Shown here piece by piece: positions 15,689 to 24,296 of a stretch of DNA of 25,717 nt. Positions within the stretch are counted from its first letter, which is position 1; each line of letters begins with the position of its first letter. Where the stretch lies: the NCBI GenBank assembly GCA_002471225.1, contig DKPO01000041.1, positions 1 through 25,717 of the forward strand. Reading direction: 5' to 3'. This stretch comes from Porphyromonadaceae bacterium UBA7332 (lineage in GTDB: Bacteria; Bacteroidota; Bacteroidia; Bacteroidales; UBA7332). Both the position numbers and the translations under genes were made by a program. Below the pieces are notes generated by a model. The model was not told where the DNA came from. It saw only the letters and a program-made list of their open reading frames with translations, and made no database searches.

Positions 15689-17266
15689 ATGGAGTTATCA
15701 AGAAATTTACTTTCTGCCGGGATTATAGCCTGTACTTCACTTACTGCTGTTGAGGCTGAGGCAAAAGAAAAGAAACCGAATATCATTGTGATTATGGGTG
15801 ATGATATTGGTTATTGGAATCTGAGTGTTTATAATCGTGGTGTGATGGGATATCGCACTCCGAATATTGATAAAATAGCTAAAGAAGGAGCATTGTTCTC
15901 CGATCATTATGCCCAGCCGAGCAGTACTGCCGGAAGAGCAGCTATGATAACCGGTCAGATGCCGATCCGTACGGGGTTAACTACTGTTGGTTATGTAGGA
16001 GCGAAGCAAGGAATCCAGTTTAAAGATGCAACATTAGCAGAAGTATTGAAAACAGAGGGATATGTCTGCGGGCAGTTTGGTAAAAACCACTTAGGGGATA
16101 GAAATGAATATTTACCTACGGTTCATGGCTTTGATGAATTTTTCGGGAATTTGTATCACTTAAATACAGAGGAAGAGCCAGAGGATGAAGATTATCCGAG
16201 AGATCCGTTATTTCACGAAAAATTTGGTCCCAGAGGTGTACTGCATTGTTGGGCAACCGAAAAATTTGATCCTACTGAAGATAAACGATTTGGAGTAGTC
16301 GGAAAACAGCGGATTGAGGATACGGGATCCTTAACAAGAAAAAGGATGGAGAATGTTGATAATGAATTTATCGATGCCGGTCTGGATTTTATGGAAAAGG
16401 CAGTAGAGGAGGATAAACCTTTTTTTACCTGGATTGCCTCATCAAGAATGCATGTATTTACTCATGTACCTAAACAGTATCAGGATAGTATTAAGCATCA
16501 GACAAGTTGGTATGATATGTATGGGGCAGGTATGCTTCAACACGATGAACATGTCGGGCAGATATTAGATAAAGTTAAAGAGCTCGGGATAGACGATAAT
16601 ACGATTATTGTATATACAACTGATAATGGCCCTGAGCATTCGACCTATCCTCATGGAGGAACTTCTCCGTTTCGAAGTGAAAAGATGACTACATGGGAAG
16701 GTGGGGTCAGAGTTCCTATGCTTGTCAGATGGAAAGGCCATATCCAGCCAGGATTAGAATTGAACGGGATACAATCTCACGAAGATTTGTTCACTACGTT
16801 AAGTGCAGCTGCTGGTATAAATGATATTCGCGAACGTTTGGCTAAAGGAGATAAGCTTGGAACAGACGTTGTTAAGAAAGGGTACATTGATGGTGTTAAC
16901 AATCTTGATTACTGGACAGGTAAACAAGCTGAAAGTAATCGGAACTTTCATATCTATTATTCAGAGTCTAAATTACAGGCTATTCGCATTAACCAGTGGA
17001 AATTACATTTCTCGGCACGCGATGGTTATTATGGCTCAACAACTCATTTTGAATTACCACAAATTTATAACCTGAGACAAGATCCTTTTGAATCTTATTC
17101 TGAAAAAGGATATATGGCTGAGATATTCCAGCGTAAGACTTACTTGTTTAATTCAGCTCTTTCCTATCTGAATGAGCATATTCAAAGTCTGAAACTATTT
17201 CCTCCATCTCAAAAGCCAAATACTTTAAATGTTAATGATATGATTCTGAAAACATTGAAGGATTAA
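15689..17266 (+). CDS. Ser-type S1 sulfatase (arylsulfatase-like)
   Basis: This 525-residue family S1 sulfatase hydrolyses a sulfate ester, probably in the periplasm. It has a signal-like N-terminus (residues 1-25, ending AEAEA) and then the metal-binding strand PNIIVIMGDDIGYWN. The formylglycine site reads SSTAGR, with Ser79 at the position converted to formylglycine. It fits the S/C-x-A/P-x-R rule and is followed by AAMITGQMPIRTG. Further active-site parts are GQFGKNHLGDRN, HVFTHVP, the metal pair in YTTDNGPE, and FRSEKMTTWEGGVRVP with the active-site Lys. A Ser-type enzyme needs a radical-SAM maturase (anSME), which is not in this window. Its substrate is unknown. The AraC-type gene upstream is the likely regulator. 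Confidence 0.93.
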   Translation: MELSRNLLSAGIIACTSLTAVEAEAKEKKPNIIVIMGDDIGYWNLSVYNRGVMGYRTPNIDKIAKEGALFSDHYAQPSSTAGRAAMITGQMPIRTGLTTVGYVGAKQGIQFKDATLAEVLKTEGYVCGQFGKNHLGDRNEYLPTVHGFDEFFGNLYHLNTEEEPEDEDYPRDPLFHEKFGPRGVLHCWATEKFDPTEDKRFGVVGKQRIEDTGSLTRKRMENVDNEFIDAGLDFMEKAVEEDKPFFTWIASSRMHVFTHVPKQYQDSIKHQTSWYDMYGAGMLQHDEHVGQILDKVKELGIDDNTIIVYTTDNGPEHSTYPHGGTSPFRSEKMTTWEGGVRVPMLVRWKGHIQPGLELNGIQSHEDLFTTLSAAAGINDIRERLAKGDKLGTDVVKKGYIDGVNNLDYWTGKQAESNRNFHIYYSESKLQAIRINQWKLHFSARDGYYGSTTHFELPQIYNLRQDPFESYSEKGYMAEIFQRKTYLFNSALSYLNEHIQSLKLFPPSQKPNTLNVNDMILKTLKD

Positions 17267-17294
17267 GTCTTTATATTTCTTTCCTTTTAATTTC

Positions 17295-17361
17295 GGGGCT
17301 ACTGATTAAATCTGCGTAGTAACTCAAACCGGGTTATTATTTTGCTTTAATTGGTAGCCCC
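17295..17361. repeat. 16-bp inverted repeat with 35-base loop after the sulfatase gene
   Basis: Arms 17295-17310 (GGGGCTACTGATTAAA) and 17346-17361 (TTTAATTGGTAGCCCC) pair over 16 bp, two of the pairs being G-U. The loop holds a small AACC/GGTT foldback. There is no proper T run after it, so it may be a structured 3' end, a protein site or an imperfect terminator. The remainder of the 261-base gap 17267-17527 shows only the promoter element listed next. Confidence 0.6.
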
Positions 17362-17497
17362 AATTATATATAGTAGAGAGGTTTGATGATTTCATTCAGT
17401 CTTATTTCTGCGTTCTGAGGATATAAAGCTTCTTTGTGTAAATTAACATAAAGTAGTTATTACTGTTAAATGCTTAAGTTTATAATTGCTATTATTA

Positions 17498-17505
17498 TAA
17501 TTTTG
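17498..17505 (+). promoter_or_regulatory. -7 element for the outer-membrane operon
   Basis: TAATTTTG matches TAnnTTTG and lies 22 bases before the ATG at 17528. It would drive the three-gene unit 17528-21160. The -33 box is unclear. Confidence 0.5.
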
Positions 17506-17527
17506 CAGCGTATTAATATAAATAATT

Positions 17528-18151
17528 ATGAAAAAAGTTAGTCTATCAGTCTTATTTACCCTAATGTTTGCAATTTTCACTCCTCTTCAATCACAAATTA
17601 AAAGTGGTATTGTTATAGGTGGCGGTATGAATTGGTTTGCTATTGACCGCTTGGTTAATCCTCCGATGGAGAATGGATATCCATATCTGATCATTGATAA
17701 TCCTAAAAAGAGAATAGGAGCGCAGATAGGATATCAATTCCAGTTTGATCTGCCTCGTAATTTGCAGCTCGAAACCGGTGCTTATTTCCAGACAAAGTTG
17801 ATGGATGTCAATTATTATGAATCCAAAGAACGTAATCTTGACGCCGGATTTACACTTTGGGGGGTGTCGATTCAGGGAGTTATGAATTACCGGATAATTA
17901 AAGGATTGAAAATCGGTTTAGGTTTTGAACCTACTATTTATGGCGGTGACATGTATGATCCCAAATCACAGAACATAAATGGCTCTAAATTTGATTGTCC
18001 GTTGGTTGCTAAACTAGCTTATGATTTCCCTTCGATTGGTTTTTCTATAACATATAAGAACGGCTTTGTAAATCTCTATGAAAACCCTTTTGTTTACAAA
18101 GCAAAAAGTCGTGATATCTTATTTAATATCTATATTCCTCTTACCCGTTAA
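17528..18151 (+). CDS. Small outer-membrane beta-barrel protein, unknown function
   Basis: This 207-residue protein has a signal peptide (MKKVSLSVLFTLMFAIFTPL, then QSQ). It is strand-rich, with amphipathic stretches such as RIGAQIGYQFQFDL, LQLETGAYFQTKLM and LKIGLGFEPTIYGG. This resembles the general outer-membrane beta-barrel (PorT-like) class of Bacteroidetes, but no named family is recognised. It is the first gene of a compact operon: the DUF4249 gene begins 8 bases after its stop. It may form part of the surface complex with that lipoprotein and the TonB receptor. Confidence 0.75.
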   Translation: MKKVSLSVLFTLMFAIFTPLQSQIKSGIVIGGGMNWFAIDRLVNPPMENGYPYLIIDNPKKRIGAQIGYQFQFDLPRNLQLETGAYFQTKLMDVNYYESKERNLDAGFTLWGVSIQGVMNYRIIKGLKIGLGFEPTIYGGDMYDPKSQNINGSKFDCPLVAKLAYDFPSIGFSITYKNGFVNLYENPFVYKAKSRDILFNIYIPLTR

Positions 18152-18159
18152 TCAATACT

Positions 18160-19086
18160 ATGAGTAAAATATTCATTCGTTTGCTAAGCTGTTTGTTAAT
18201 AACGTCTTGCACCTTTGATTATGATATCAAAGATACGGGATATCTTTTTACACCTAAAATTGTTGTAAATGGTCTGATTAGTGAGTCTGATCAGAATATA
18301 TTGTATTTTACACAGAGTGTACCTAAAATGTCAGACCGGCTAAAACCAATTGATAATGCCCGTCTGATTCTGCACGAATCAAATCAGTTATTACTTGATT
18401 CTACCTTTATCAAACTGGATACGTTAAAGTTAGATTTTCCTTTCCGGACGGGACGAGAGTATCGAATAGAACTTCATGCTCAAGATCATAAGGTTCATAG
18501 TAGTGCTGTGGTTCCTTTTCCTCATAAATTAAAAGTTGATACGGTTTCCCGTATGAGCGAAAATAACTTCTATCAGCGTGATTTCTGGAAGGTAACAGTT
18601 GATCTTCAGACGGTGTCTCCCGGAAATAGTCTATGGATTAAAGGAGATATTTATAACGGAGACGGAACAATTGATCGGAGATATACACTTGAATATAAGG
18701 GTGTAGTTCCGTTTGCTGATAAAATTAATCAGGAAATTGTGATGGGACTGGAAGGCGGATTGTATTACAATGGATTTATACGTATCGGAAAACAATACTT
18801 ATCGGATATAAAAAAGCCATTTGAGTTCGGAATGAATAATATCTATTATGGTAAACATATAAAATTGCAGTTCCTAACAGTCCCTGAATCATACGACCGC
18901 TATCTGATCAATTGTTATGAGTTTGAAAAGATGTATTTGCAGGATCTGGATCCTCCGTCTATGTTTAATTCTTCCGTACCGATTTTTTCGAATATTGAAG
19001 GAGGACTCGGTTTGTTTTCGGGAGTACAATCATACTCAATTAATTTAGAGAACCCTTATTACAGTGATGATTCGGATGATATTTAA
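18160..19086 (+). CDS. DUF4249-type lipoprotein
   Basis: This 308-residue lipoprotein has a short signal ending in Cys17 (ITSC), followed by TFDYDIKDTG. The opening KIVVNGLISESDQNILYFTQSVP is typical of DUF4249 proteins, which begin with an Ig-like, beta-rich region describing a bound or surface partner. Members are encoded beside a TonB-dependent receptor and may act as its SusD-like surface partner; the biochemical function is not established. Here the receptor gene begins 7 bases after the stop, so they share a transcript. DUF4249 more often follows its receptor, so the order here is reversed. Confidence 0.8.
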   Translation: MSKIFIRLLSCLLITSCTFDYDIKDTGYLFTPKIVVNGLISESDQNILYFTQSVPKMSDRLKPIDNARLILHESNQLLLDSTFIKLDTLKLDFPFRTGREYRIELHAQDHKVHSSAVVPFPHKLKVDTVSRMSENNFYQRDFWKVTVDLQTVSPGNSLWIKGDIYNGDGTIDRRYTLEYKGVVPFADKINQEIVMGLEGGLYYNGFIRIGKQYLSDIKKPFEFGMNNIYYGKHIKLQFLTVPESYDRYLINCYEFEKMYLQDLDPPSMFNSSVPIFSNIEGGLGLFSGVQSYSINLENPYYSDDSDDI

Positions 19087-19093
19087 CGACACA

Positions 19094-21160
19094 ATGAGAA
19101 AACACAGTTTATTCAATAATCAGAAGACTCTTTCAAATTCGGCAAGGCTGCTATCCGGATCATTTCATATACTTCTGGCAGCTATATCTTTATTTCCTGT
19201 TAGCATAATTGCACAAGAGGATACTTTGCATGTAAAATTGAGCGAAACAGAAGTGCTCGGACATAGGAATGAAGTTGAAGGACAATCTTATGTAAAGTTG
19301 CGCGGTAAAGCTCTGTTACGCGCCCCATTGTTTATGGGTGAGAAGGATGTTCTTAGATCATTACAGTTGTTGCCCGGAGTCGATGCGGTAAGTGATGGTA
19401 GTTCAGCACCTTCGATTCGGGGAGGTACTTCAGATCAGTCCTTATTACTTTTGGATGGAACCCCCTTTTTTAATGCATCTCATGCCTATGGATTGATATC
19501 GGTTGTAGATGCTAATATTATCGAATCGGCAGAATTGTTTAAGGGAGTTTTTCCCGGACAATACGGGGGGCGTCTTTCGGGTATTGTAAATTTACAGACA
19601 AGAACTTTATCAGCCAATAAACTGCATGGAGGCATTTCGGTAGGAACAATAAGTGCCGCTGCAAATCTTGAAGTTCCGTTGATTAAGGACAAGACCTATG
19701 CTCTTTTTTCGGCCAGAAAATCTACTATAGATTTATTGCTGAAAGGTGCAGCTGCCATATCTGATGATCTAAGTATTCCGCAGCCTTCTTTTGGAGATGT
19801 ATACGGGAAAGTGATTCATAAGTTCTCAAAAGACAATCAGCTATCCTTATCCGGTTTTTATACGGATGATCACTTGAGTATGAGTTCTAAAGATGCGGGC
19901 TACCGGATGAAATATGCATTTAGTTGGCGTACCTATTCAGGTGAAGCAAACTGGAAATATAAACTGAATGACCGCGTATATCTGCAAAGTGATTTTTATT
20001 ATGCCGGGTTACAGAATAAAAGTAAAACCTATATAAAAGATAAAGAGCTCAATATAGATGAAACTCAGGTTAGTAAAATTGGAGAGTTTTCTCTACGTCA
20101 ATCCTTAAACTGGCGTTTGACTGACCATTTAGTTGGTGCGGGGATAGCCTTTTCACAAACTCACTTTGATCCGATCCGTATCGAATCATCTTTTGGAAAT
20201 ACTGCCGGATCCGGCTCTTCGTCCCGCGATCTTTCTACGACTGCTTTTTGGTTAGAAGATAGATGGAGCATCGGTTCGGCATGGTCTGTTAACCCGATTC
20301 TCCGTGCTACTGTCTACTCAAACCGGACCAATGTGCGTACTTTGCTCGATCCTCGTTTAAAAGTTAATTATCAGCTTGATCATTCCAATTCGTTTGAAGC
20401 CAACTTTAATATGAGCTCTCAGCCGATAGATCTTTTGCGTCAGTCCTCTCTGAATTTTCCTATGGACTTCTGGACTCCTTTTGCTGATGATAAAATAGCC
20501 CGTTCAGGTCTGATATCTCTGGGATGGAAAAATACATTTGTCAAAAATACGGAGTTCATGATTGAGGGATATTACAAAAGAATCAAGGATCAGCGATTCA
20601 TTTACTCATTCAATGACTTTGTTAATTATGACGGAGGAAGTGTTTACCTGAAGGGTAAAGCATATGGGATCGAAACCAGTTTACGCTGGAATCCGGCTCC
20701 TTTCCAGTTGATGCTTAGTTATACGTACTCGAGGTCATTGAGCAAATTACATAATGAATGGTCAGGCAATTATCAGGACATACCACATCGTGTGACTTTA
20801 TGGGGAGACTATGGTTTTGCTTTACGAAAGAAAAAGAAAGCAAATCTCTCCTTCCTGCTCAATTATCATACCGGAACACCGTTTGTACTTCCCGAAGGTT
20901 TTTATCCGTCTGTAGATGGAAGTCATATGGTTGGATCAATACCTGTATTACCTAATTTCAGAAGTAAACGTTATTTTCGTCTTGATATAAATTACAGTAT
21001 CACTCGTCAGCTGAAAAGAGGAACAGGAACCTGGCAGTTTGCAATAATGAATATAACTGCTCATCGTAATCCATATATGATCTATCATGTTGACAAAGGA
21101 TATAAAATGATGGTTATGATTCCCTTCCTTCCATCAGTAGCATATCGTTTTGAATTTTAA
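19094..21160 (+). CDS. TonB-dependent receptor paired with DUF4249 protein
   Basis: This 688-residue TonB-dependent outer-membrane receptor has a long N-terminal signal region (hydrophobic part near residues 24-40, ending SIIAQ). The plug domain follows: LSETEVLGHR, KDVLRSLQLLPGVDAVSDG, APSIRGGTSDQSLLLLDGTPF, and FPGQYGGRLSGIVNLQTR. Then comes a 20-odd-strand barrel with a final strand ending in YRFEF. The carboxypeptidase-like N-terminal domain of larger relatives is absent. The ATG at 19094 is preferred over upstream in-frame ATGs (19064, 19067, 19076), which lie inside the preceding gene. A terminator follows 12 bases after the stop. The ligand is unknown. Confidence 0.9.
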   Translation: MRKHSLFNNQKTLSNSARLLSGSFHILLAAISLFPVSIIAQEDTLHVKLSETEVLGHRNEVEGQSYVKLRGKALLRAPLFMGEKDVLRSLQLLPGVDAVSDGSSAPSIRGGTSDQSLLLLDGTPFFNASHAYGLISVVDANIIESAELFKGVFPGQYGGRLSGIVNLQTRTLSANKLHGGISVGTISAAANLEVPLIKDKTYALFSARKSTIDLLLKGAAAISDDLSIPQPSFGDVYGKVIHKFSKDNQLSLSGFYTDDHLSMSSKDAGYRMKYAFSWRTYSGEANWKYKLNDRVYLQSDFYYAGLQNKSKTYIKDKELNIDETQVSKIGEFSLRQSLNWRLTDHLVGAGIAFSQTHFDPIRIESSFGNTAGSGSSSRDLSTTAFWLEDRWSIGSAWSVNPILRATVYSNRTNVRTLLDPRLKVNYQLDHSNSFEANFNMSSQPIDLLRQSSLNFPMDFWTPFADDKIARSGLISLGWKNTFVKNTEFMIEGYYKRIKDQRFIYSFNDFVNYDGGSVYLKGKAYGIETSLRWNPAPFQLMLSYTYSRSLSKLHNEWSGNYQDIPHRVTLWGDYGFALRKKKKANLSFLLNYHTGTPFVLPEGFYPSVDGSHMVGSIPVLPNFRSKRYFRLDINYSITRQLKRGTGTWQFAIMNITAHRNPYMIYHVDKGYKMMVMIPFLPSVAYRFEF

Positions 21161-21171
21161 TATACTTATCT

Positions 21172-21205
21172 GGTCCCGCAAAAGAAATTTAGCGGGACTT
21201 TTTTA
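21172..21205 (+). terminator. Intrinsic terminator after the TonB receptor operon
   Basis: GTCCCGC (21173-21179) pairs with GCGGGAC (21192-21198), with a 12-base loop followed by a run of six or seven T residues. It closes the three-gene outer-membrane operon. Confidence 0.85.
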
Positions 21206-21278
21206 TCTTCCCTTGTAAAATAAAATAATTACCTTGTCGCAGTCTATTTTAATCTTATAATCTTTAATGAGAATCATA

Positions 21279-22853
21279 ATGAAAAAACTGATCGGAGGAG
21301 TCGCTTTCCTTCTTGCTATGCAGCTGAATGCACAAAATCAGGTATGGAATCCCGACAACGGGGATGGAACTTTTACGAATCCCATTATGTGGGGCGATTG
21401 GCCGGATCCCGATATCATAAGAGTTGGAGATGATTTTTATATGGTTTCCACAAGTATGCACTATGTCCCCGGTTGTCCGATTGTTAAGTCAAAAGATCTT
21501 ATTAACTGGGAGCTGGCAGGATATGCTGTTGAATCTTATGATGAAGACCCGAAATATAATCTCGATGGAGGCAATCTGTATCTGAATGGTTCCTGGGCTG
21601 CAACGATTCGTCACCATAAAAATAAGTTCTACGTAGGCTTTTGCACCCCTTATGGATGGGGAAGGGAAACAGGTCATTACTCAATGTGTATAGCAGACAA
21701 AATCGAAGGACCGTGGGAAAGAGTTCAGTTTCCTGAATATTTGTATGATCCCGGATTGCTTTTCGATGATGATGGGAAAATATATGTGGTTCATGGACAA
21801 CATCATCTCTATGTTACAGAACTTGCTTCGGATGCTCGTTCTGTGAAAGGCGAAAACAAGCTTATATGGGATAAAGGTATTTTAAATCCGAATACTCAGC
21901 AAGGAAAAGCCGGTATGGAGGGCTCTCATGTTTATAAAGTCAACGGCATGTATTATATTCTTTGTCCTGCCGGGGGTACAGAAGGCTGGCAGGTTTGTCT
22001 GCGTTCCGAATCAATCTATGGTCCTTATGAATCGAAGGTTATTATGAATGATTTTTCATCCTATCCGCCCAATGGTATGCATCAGGGAGGAATGGTTCAA
22101 CTTCGCAACGGAGACTGGTGGTTTATGATTATGCAGGATCGTGGGCCTATTGGTCGGGTTCCGAATTTAGTACCTGTCCAATGGATAGATGGTTGGCCTA
22201 TGCTTGGTGATCAGGGGAAGGATTTGATTACTTATCCTAAACCGGCCGTAAAGAAGCAGTATCCGATTATCTCACCTGCGACTACGGATGAATTTGCCGG
22301 TAAGAAATTAGGGCTTCAGTGGCAATGGAATCATAATCCTGATCCGGACAAATGGTCTTTGACTGACCGTAAAGGATATATGCGATTAAAAGCTTCTAAA
22401 GCAACTTCTTTAAAAGATGCACGCAATACATTGACACAACGTGTACAGGGACCTTCCAGTGAAGGCTCTGTAGAGATTGATCTGACGGGGTTAAGAAATG
22501 GGAATGTGGCCGGATTCGGTATATTTGAGTTTCCGTATGCCTTTGTCGGAGTCCGTAAAGAAAATAATCGTAATGAGTTGATTATGTGTAACGACGGGGT
22601 AATTATTGATTCTCTGATGCTAAAGAATGAAAATAAAATATGGGTACGTGTACGGGTTACGGATAAGGATTTCACAGCGCGCTTTTATTATAGTGCGGAT
22701 GGACACGCTTATCATCCTATAGGTAATGTTTTATCTATGGGACTCGGATTACCCTGGACGGCTAACCGGTTTGCTTTATTTAATTATTCTCTTACCGATG
22801 AAGGGGTAGACGGGTATGCAGATTTCAACTGGTTTAGATTTACGAATAAGTAA
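21279..22853 (+). CDS. Secreted GH43 glycosidase
   Basis: This 524-residue GH43 enzyme is probably a beta-xylosidase or alpha-L-arabinofuranosidase. A signal peptide is visible (MKKLIGGVAFLLAMQLNAQ). The five-bladed propeller (about 25-310) carries the three GH43 acids: base Asp43 in GDWPDPDI, Asp157 in YDPGLLFDDDGK, and acid Glu214 in GMEGSHVYKV. A C-terminal beta-sandwich (about 325-524, including WQWNHNPDPDKWSL and GYADFNWFRF) belongs to the same GH43 type. An in-frame ATG at 21267 would add four residues; 21279 gives a more usual MKK start. No promoter consensus is seen in the gap 21206-21278. The related subfamilies differ in substrate, so the activity is not fixed by sequence. Confidence 0.9.
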   Translation: MKKLIGGVAFLLAMQLNAQNQVWNPDNGDGTFTNPIMWGDWPDPDIIRVGDDFYMVSTSMHYVPGCPIVKSKDLINWELAGYAVESYDEDPKYNLDGGNLYLNGSWAATIRHHKNKFYVGFCTPYGWGRETGHYSMCIADKIEGPWERVQFPEYLYDPGLLFDDDGKIYVVHGQHHLYVTELASDARSVKGENKLIWDKGILNPNTQQGKAGMEGSHVYKVNGMYYILCPAGGTEGWQVCLRSESIYGPYESKVIMNDFSSYPPNGMHQGGMVQLRNGDWWFMIMQDRGPIGRVPNLVPVQWIDGWPMLGDQGKDLITYPKPAVKKQYPIISPATTDEFAGKKLGLQWQWNHNPDPDKWSLTDRKGYMRLKASKATSLKDARNTLTQRVQGPSSEGSVEIDLTGLRNGNVAGFGIFEFPYAFVGVRKENNRNELIMCNDGVIIDSLMLKNENKIWVRVRVTDKDFTARFYYSADGHAYHPIGNVLSMGLGLPWTANRFALFNYSLTDEGVDGYADFNWFRFTNK

Positions 22854-22874
22854 ATTTAGTTACATTAAAATTAG

Positions 22875-22903
22875 TTTGCAAACCGATTAAAACTGTATAT
22901 TTG
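22875..22903 (+). promoter_or_regulatory. Bacteroidetes-type promoter for the S37 peptidase gene
   Basis: A TTTG -33 box (22875-22878) and a TATATTTG -7 box (22896-22903) are spaced 17 bases apart. The -33 box lies inside GTTTGCAAAC (22874-22883), a perfect 10-bp palindrome that a regulator could bind. This is the best promoter in the window. Confidence 0.65.
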
Positions 22904-22906
22904 TTT

Positions 22907-22931
22907 CATACATAACAAATCGATATGTATG
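22907..22931 (+). promoter_or_regulatory. Hairpin at the predicted 5' end of the S37 message
   Basis: CATACATA (22907-22914) pairs with TATGTATG (22924-22931) over 8 bp with a 9-base loop. It falls directly at the expected transcript start, about 43 bases before the ATG at 22974. It could protect the 5' end or serve as an operator. Confidence 0.4.
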
Positions 22932-22973
22932 GGACAAATTATAGTATAAAACCTGAATAACTCATTGAATATC

Positions 22974-24260
22974 ATGAAAAGAAAGTGTAGTTTACTGCTC
23001 TTATCCCTTCTCCTGTTTGTAAATCTTGTAAATGCTCAGCAAATACAGGAACGTTTAGCTGTTATGCCCGGAGTGAGCGGTATCGAGAAACTCGAATCAC
23101 AGCATTATCCTGAAAAATATGTACTGTGTATTTCTCAACCTGTCGATCATCAGAATCCGTCAGCCGGAACTTTTAATCAACGCGTTATTGTAGCCCATGT
23201 CGGATATGACCGTCCAACCGTTATGGTAACGGAAGGTTATGGAGGAGCTTATGCTATGACACCTCGTTATCAGGAGGAATTGTCGAAATTGCTGAATGCG
23301 AATCTGATATTTGTTGAACATCGTTATTTTCTTGAGTCAACACCCAAATCCTGTGATTGGGATTATCTGACCGTGGAAAACTCTGTCAATGATTTACATC
23401 GTATAAATACAGCTTTTAAAGAGATATATAACGGAAAATGGATTACTACCGGTATTAGTAAGGGTGGACAGACAACTTGTTTATACCGAGCTTACTTCCC
23501 GGACGATGTCGATTTTTCGGTTCCTTATGTTGCTCCTCTTAACCGGGGGACAGAAGATGGAAGACATGAGGTCTTCTTACGCAAAGTAGGAACTCGTAAA
23601 GAGCGTAAGCAAATAGAGGCGTATCAAAAGGAGTTATTTAAACGGAAAGCAGAAATGATTCCGCTTCTTACCGAATTCTGTCGGGCAAATAAACTACAAC
23701 ATCGGATTTCCATGCCTGAACTGTTCGATTATTGTGTATTGGAATATCCTTTTGCTTTGTGGCAATGGGGTTCAGACCGCTCACTAATGCCTTCTGCCGA
23801 TGCAGAGACACACCAATTATTCGATCATCTGATGAAAGTCAGCGGACCTGATTATTTTGCCGATAATCAACCGAATGTTTCGTTTTTCGTTCAGGCAGCC
23901 CGTGAGTTAGGTTATTATGGTTACGATACACGACCTTTCAAAAAATACCTGACCATTAAATCTGCCCGAAACTATCTCGATCATCTGATGTTACCTGCCG
24001 AATTGATTGGTAAGGTGGATTATCGACCAGAATCTTCCCGTAAAGTTTACGATTTCTTAAAAGAGAACGACCCTAAAATGATATTTATATATGGAGAAGC
24101 AGACCCCTGGACTGCATCGCGAGTACCTGATTTTAAAGGGAAGGCTAACCAGCAAATTTATATTCAGCCGGAAGGAAGTCATGCTGCACGTATCCAAACG
24201 ATGCCCGAGGAAATAAAACAGCAGATACTGGCTCAGATGGATGCATGGCTTGAGGAGTAA
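22974..24260 (+). CDS. Secreted S37 (PS-10) serine peptidase
   Basis: This 428-residue secreted serine peptidase of family S37 has an alpha/beta-hydrolase fold. Characterised members are tri- or tetrapeptidyl aminopeptidases, several with preference for proline. A signal peptide (MKRKCSLLLLSLLLFVNLVN, then AQQ) is followed by the family start KYVLCISQPVDHQNPSAGTF. The triad is Ser162 (TTGISKGGQT), Asp377 (YGEADPWTASR) and His403 (PEGSHAARI). The segments VTEGYGGAYAM and FVEHRYF are typical. The ATG at 22974 is preferred over the in-frame TTG at 22965. It has its own promoter, and the next lipoprotein gene follows after 36 bases. Confidence 0.92.
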   Translation: MKRKCSLLLLSLLLFVNLVNAQQIQERLAVMPGVSGIEKLESQHYPEKYVLCISQPVDHQNPSAGTFNQRVIVAHVGYDRPTVMVTEGYGGAYAMTPRYQEELSKLLNANLIFVEHRYFLESTPKSCDWDYLTVENSVNDLHRINTAFKEIYNGKWITTGISKGGQTTCLYRAYFPDDVDFSVPYVAPLNRGTEDGRHEVFLRKVGTRKERKQIEAYQKELFKRKAEMIPLLTEFCRANKLQHRISMPELFDYCVLEYPFALWQWGSDRSLMPSADAETHQLFDHLMKVSGPDYFADNQPNVSFFVQAARELGYYGYDTRPFKKYLTIKSARNYLDHLMLPAELIGKVDYRPESSRKVYDFLKENDPKMIFIYGEADPWTASRVPDFKGKANQQIYIQPEGSHAARIQTMPEEIKQQILAQMDAWLEE

Positions 24261-24296
24261 GAAATAGTTTCTTTTTTACTATTAAACAACAGTAAT

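Noticed and set aside
19064..19093. Upstream starts of the TonB receptor
   Set aside because: They overlap the end of the DUF4249 gene; the ATG at 19094 gives a normal 7-base gap.
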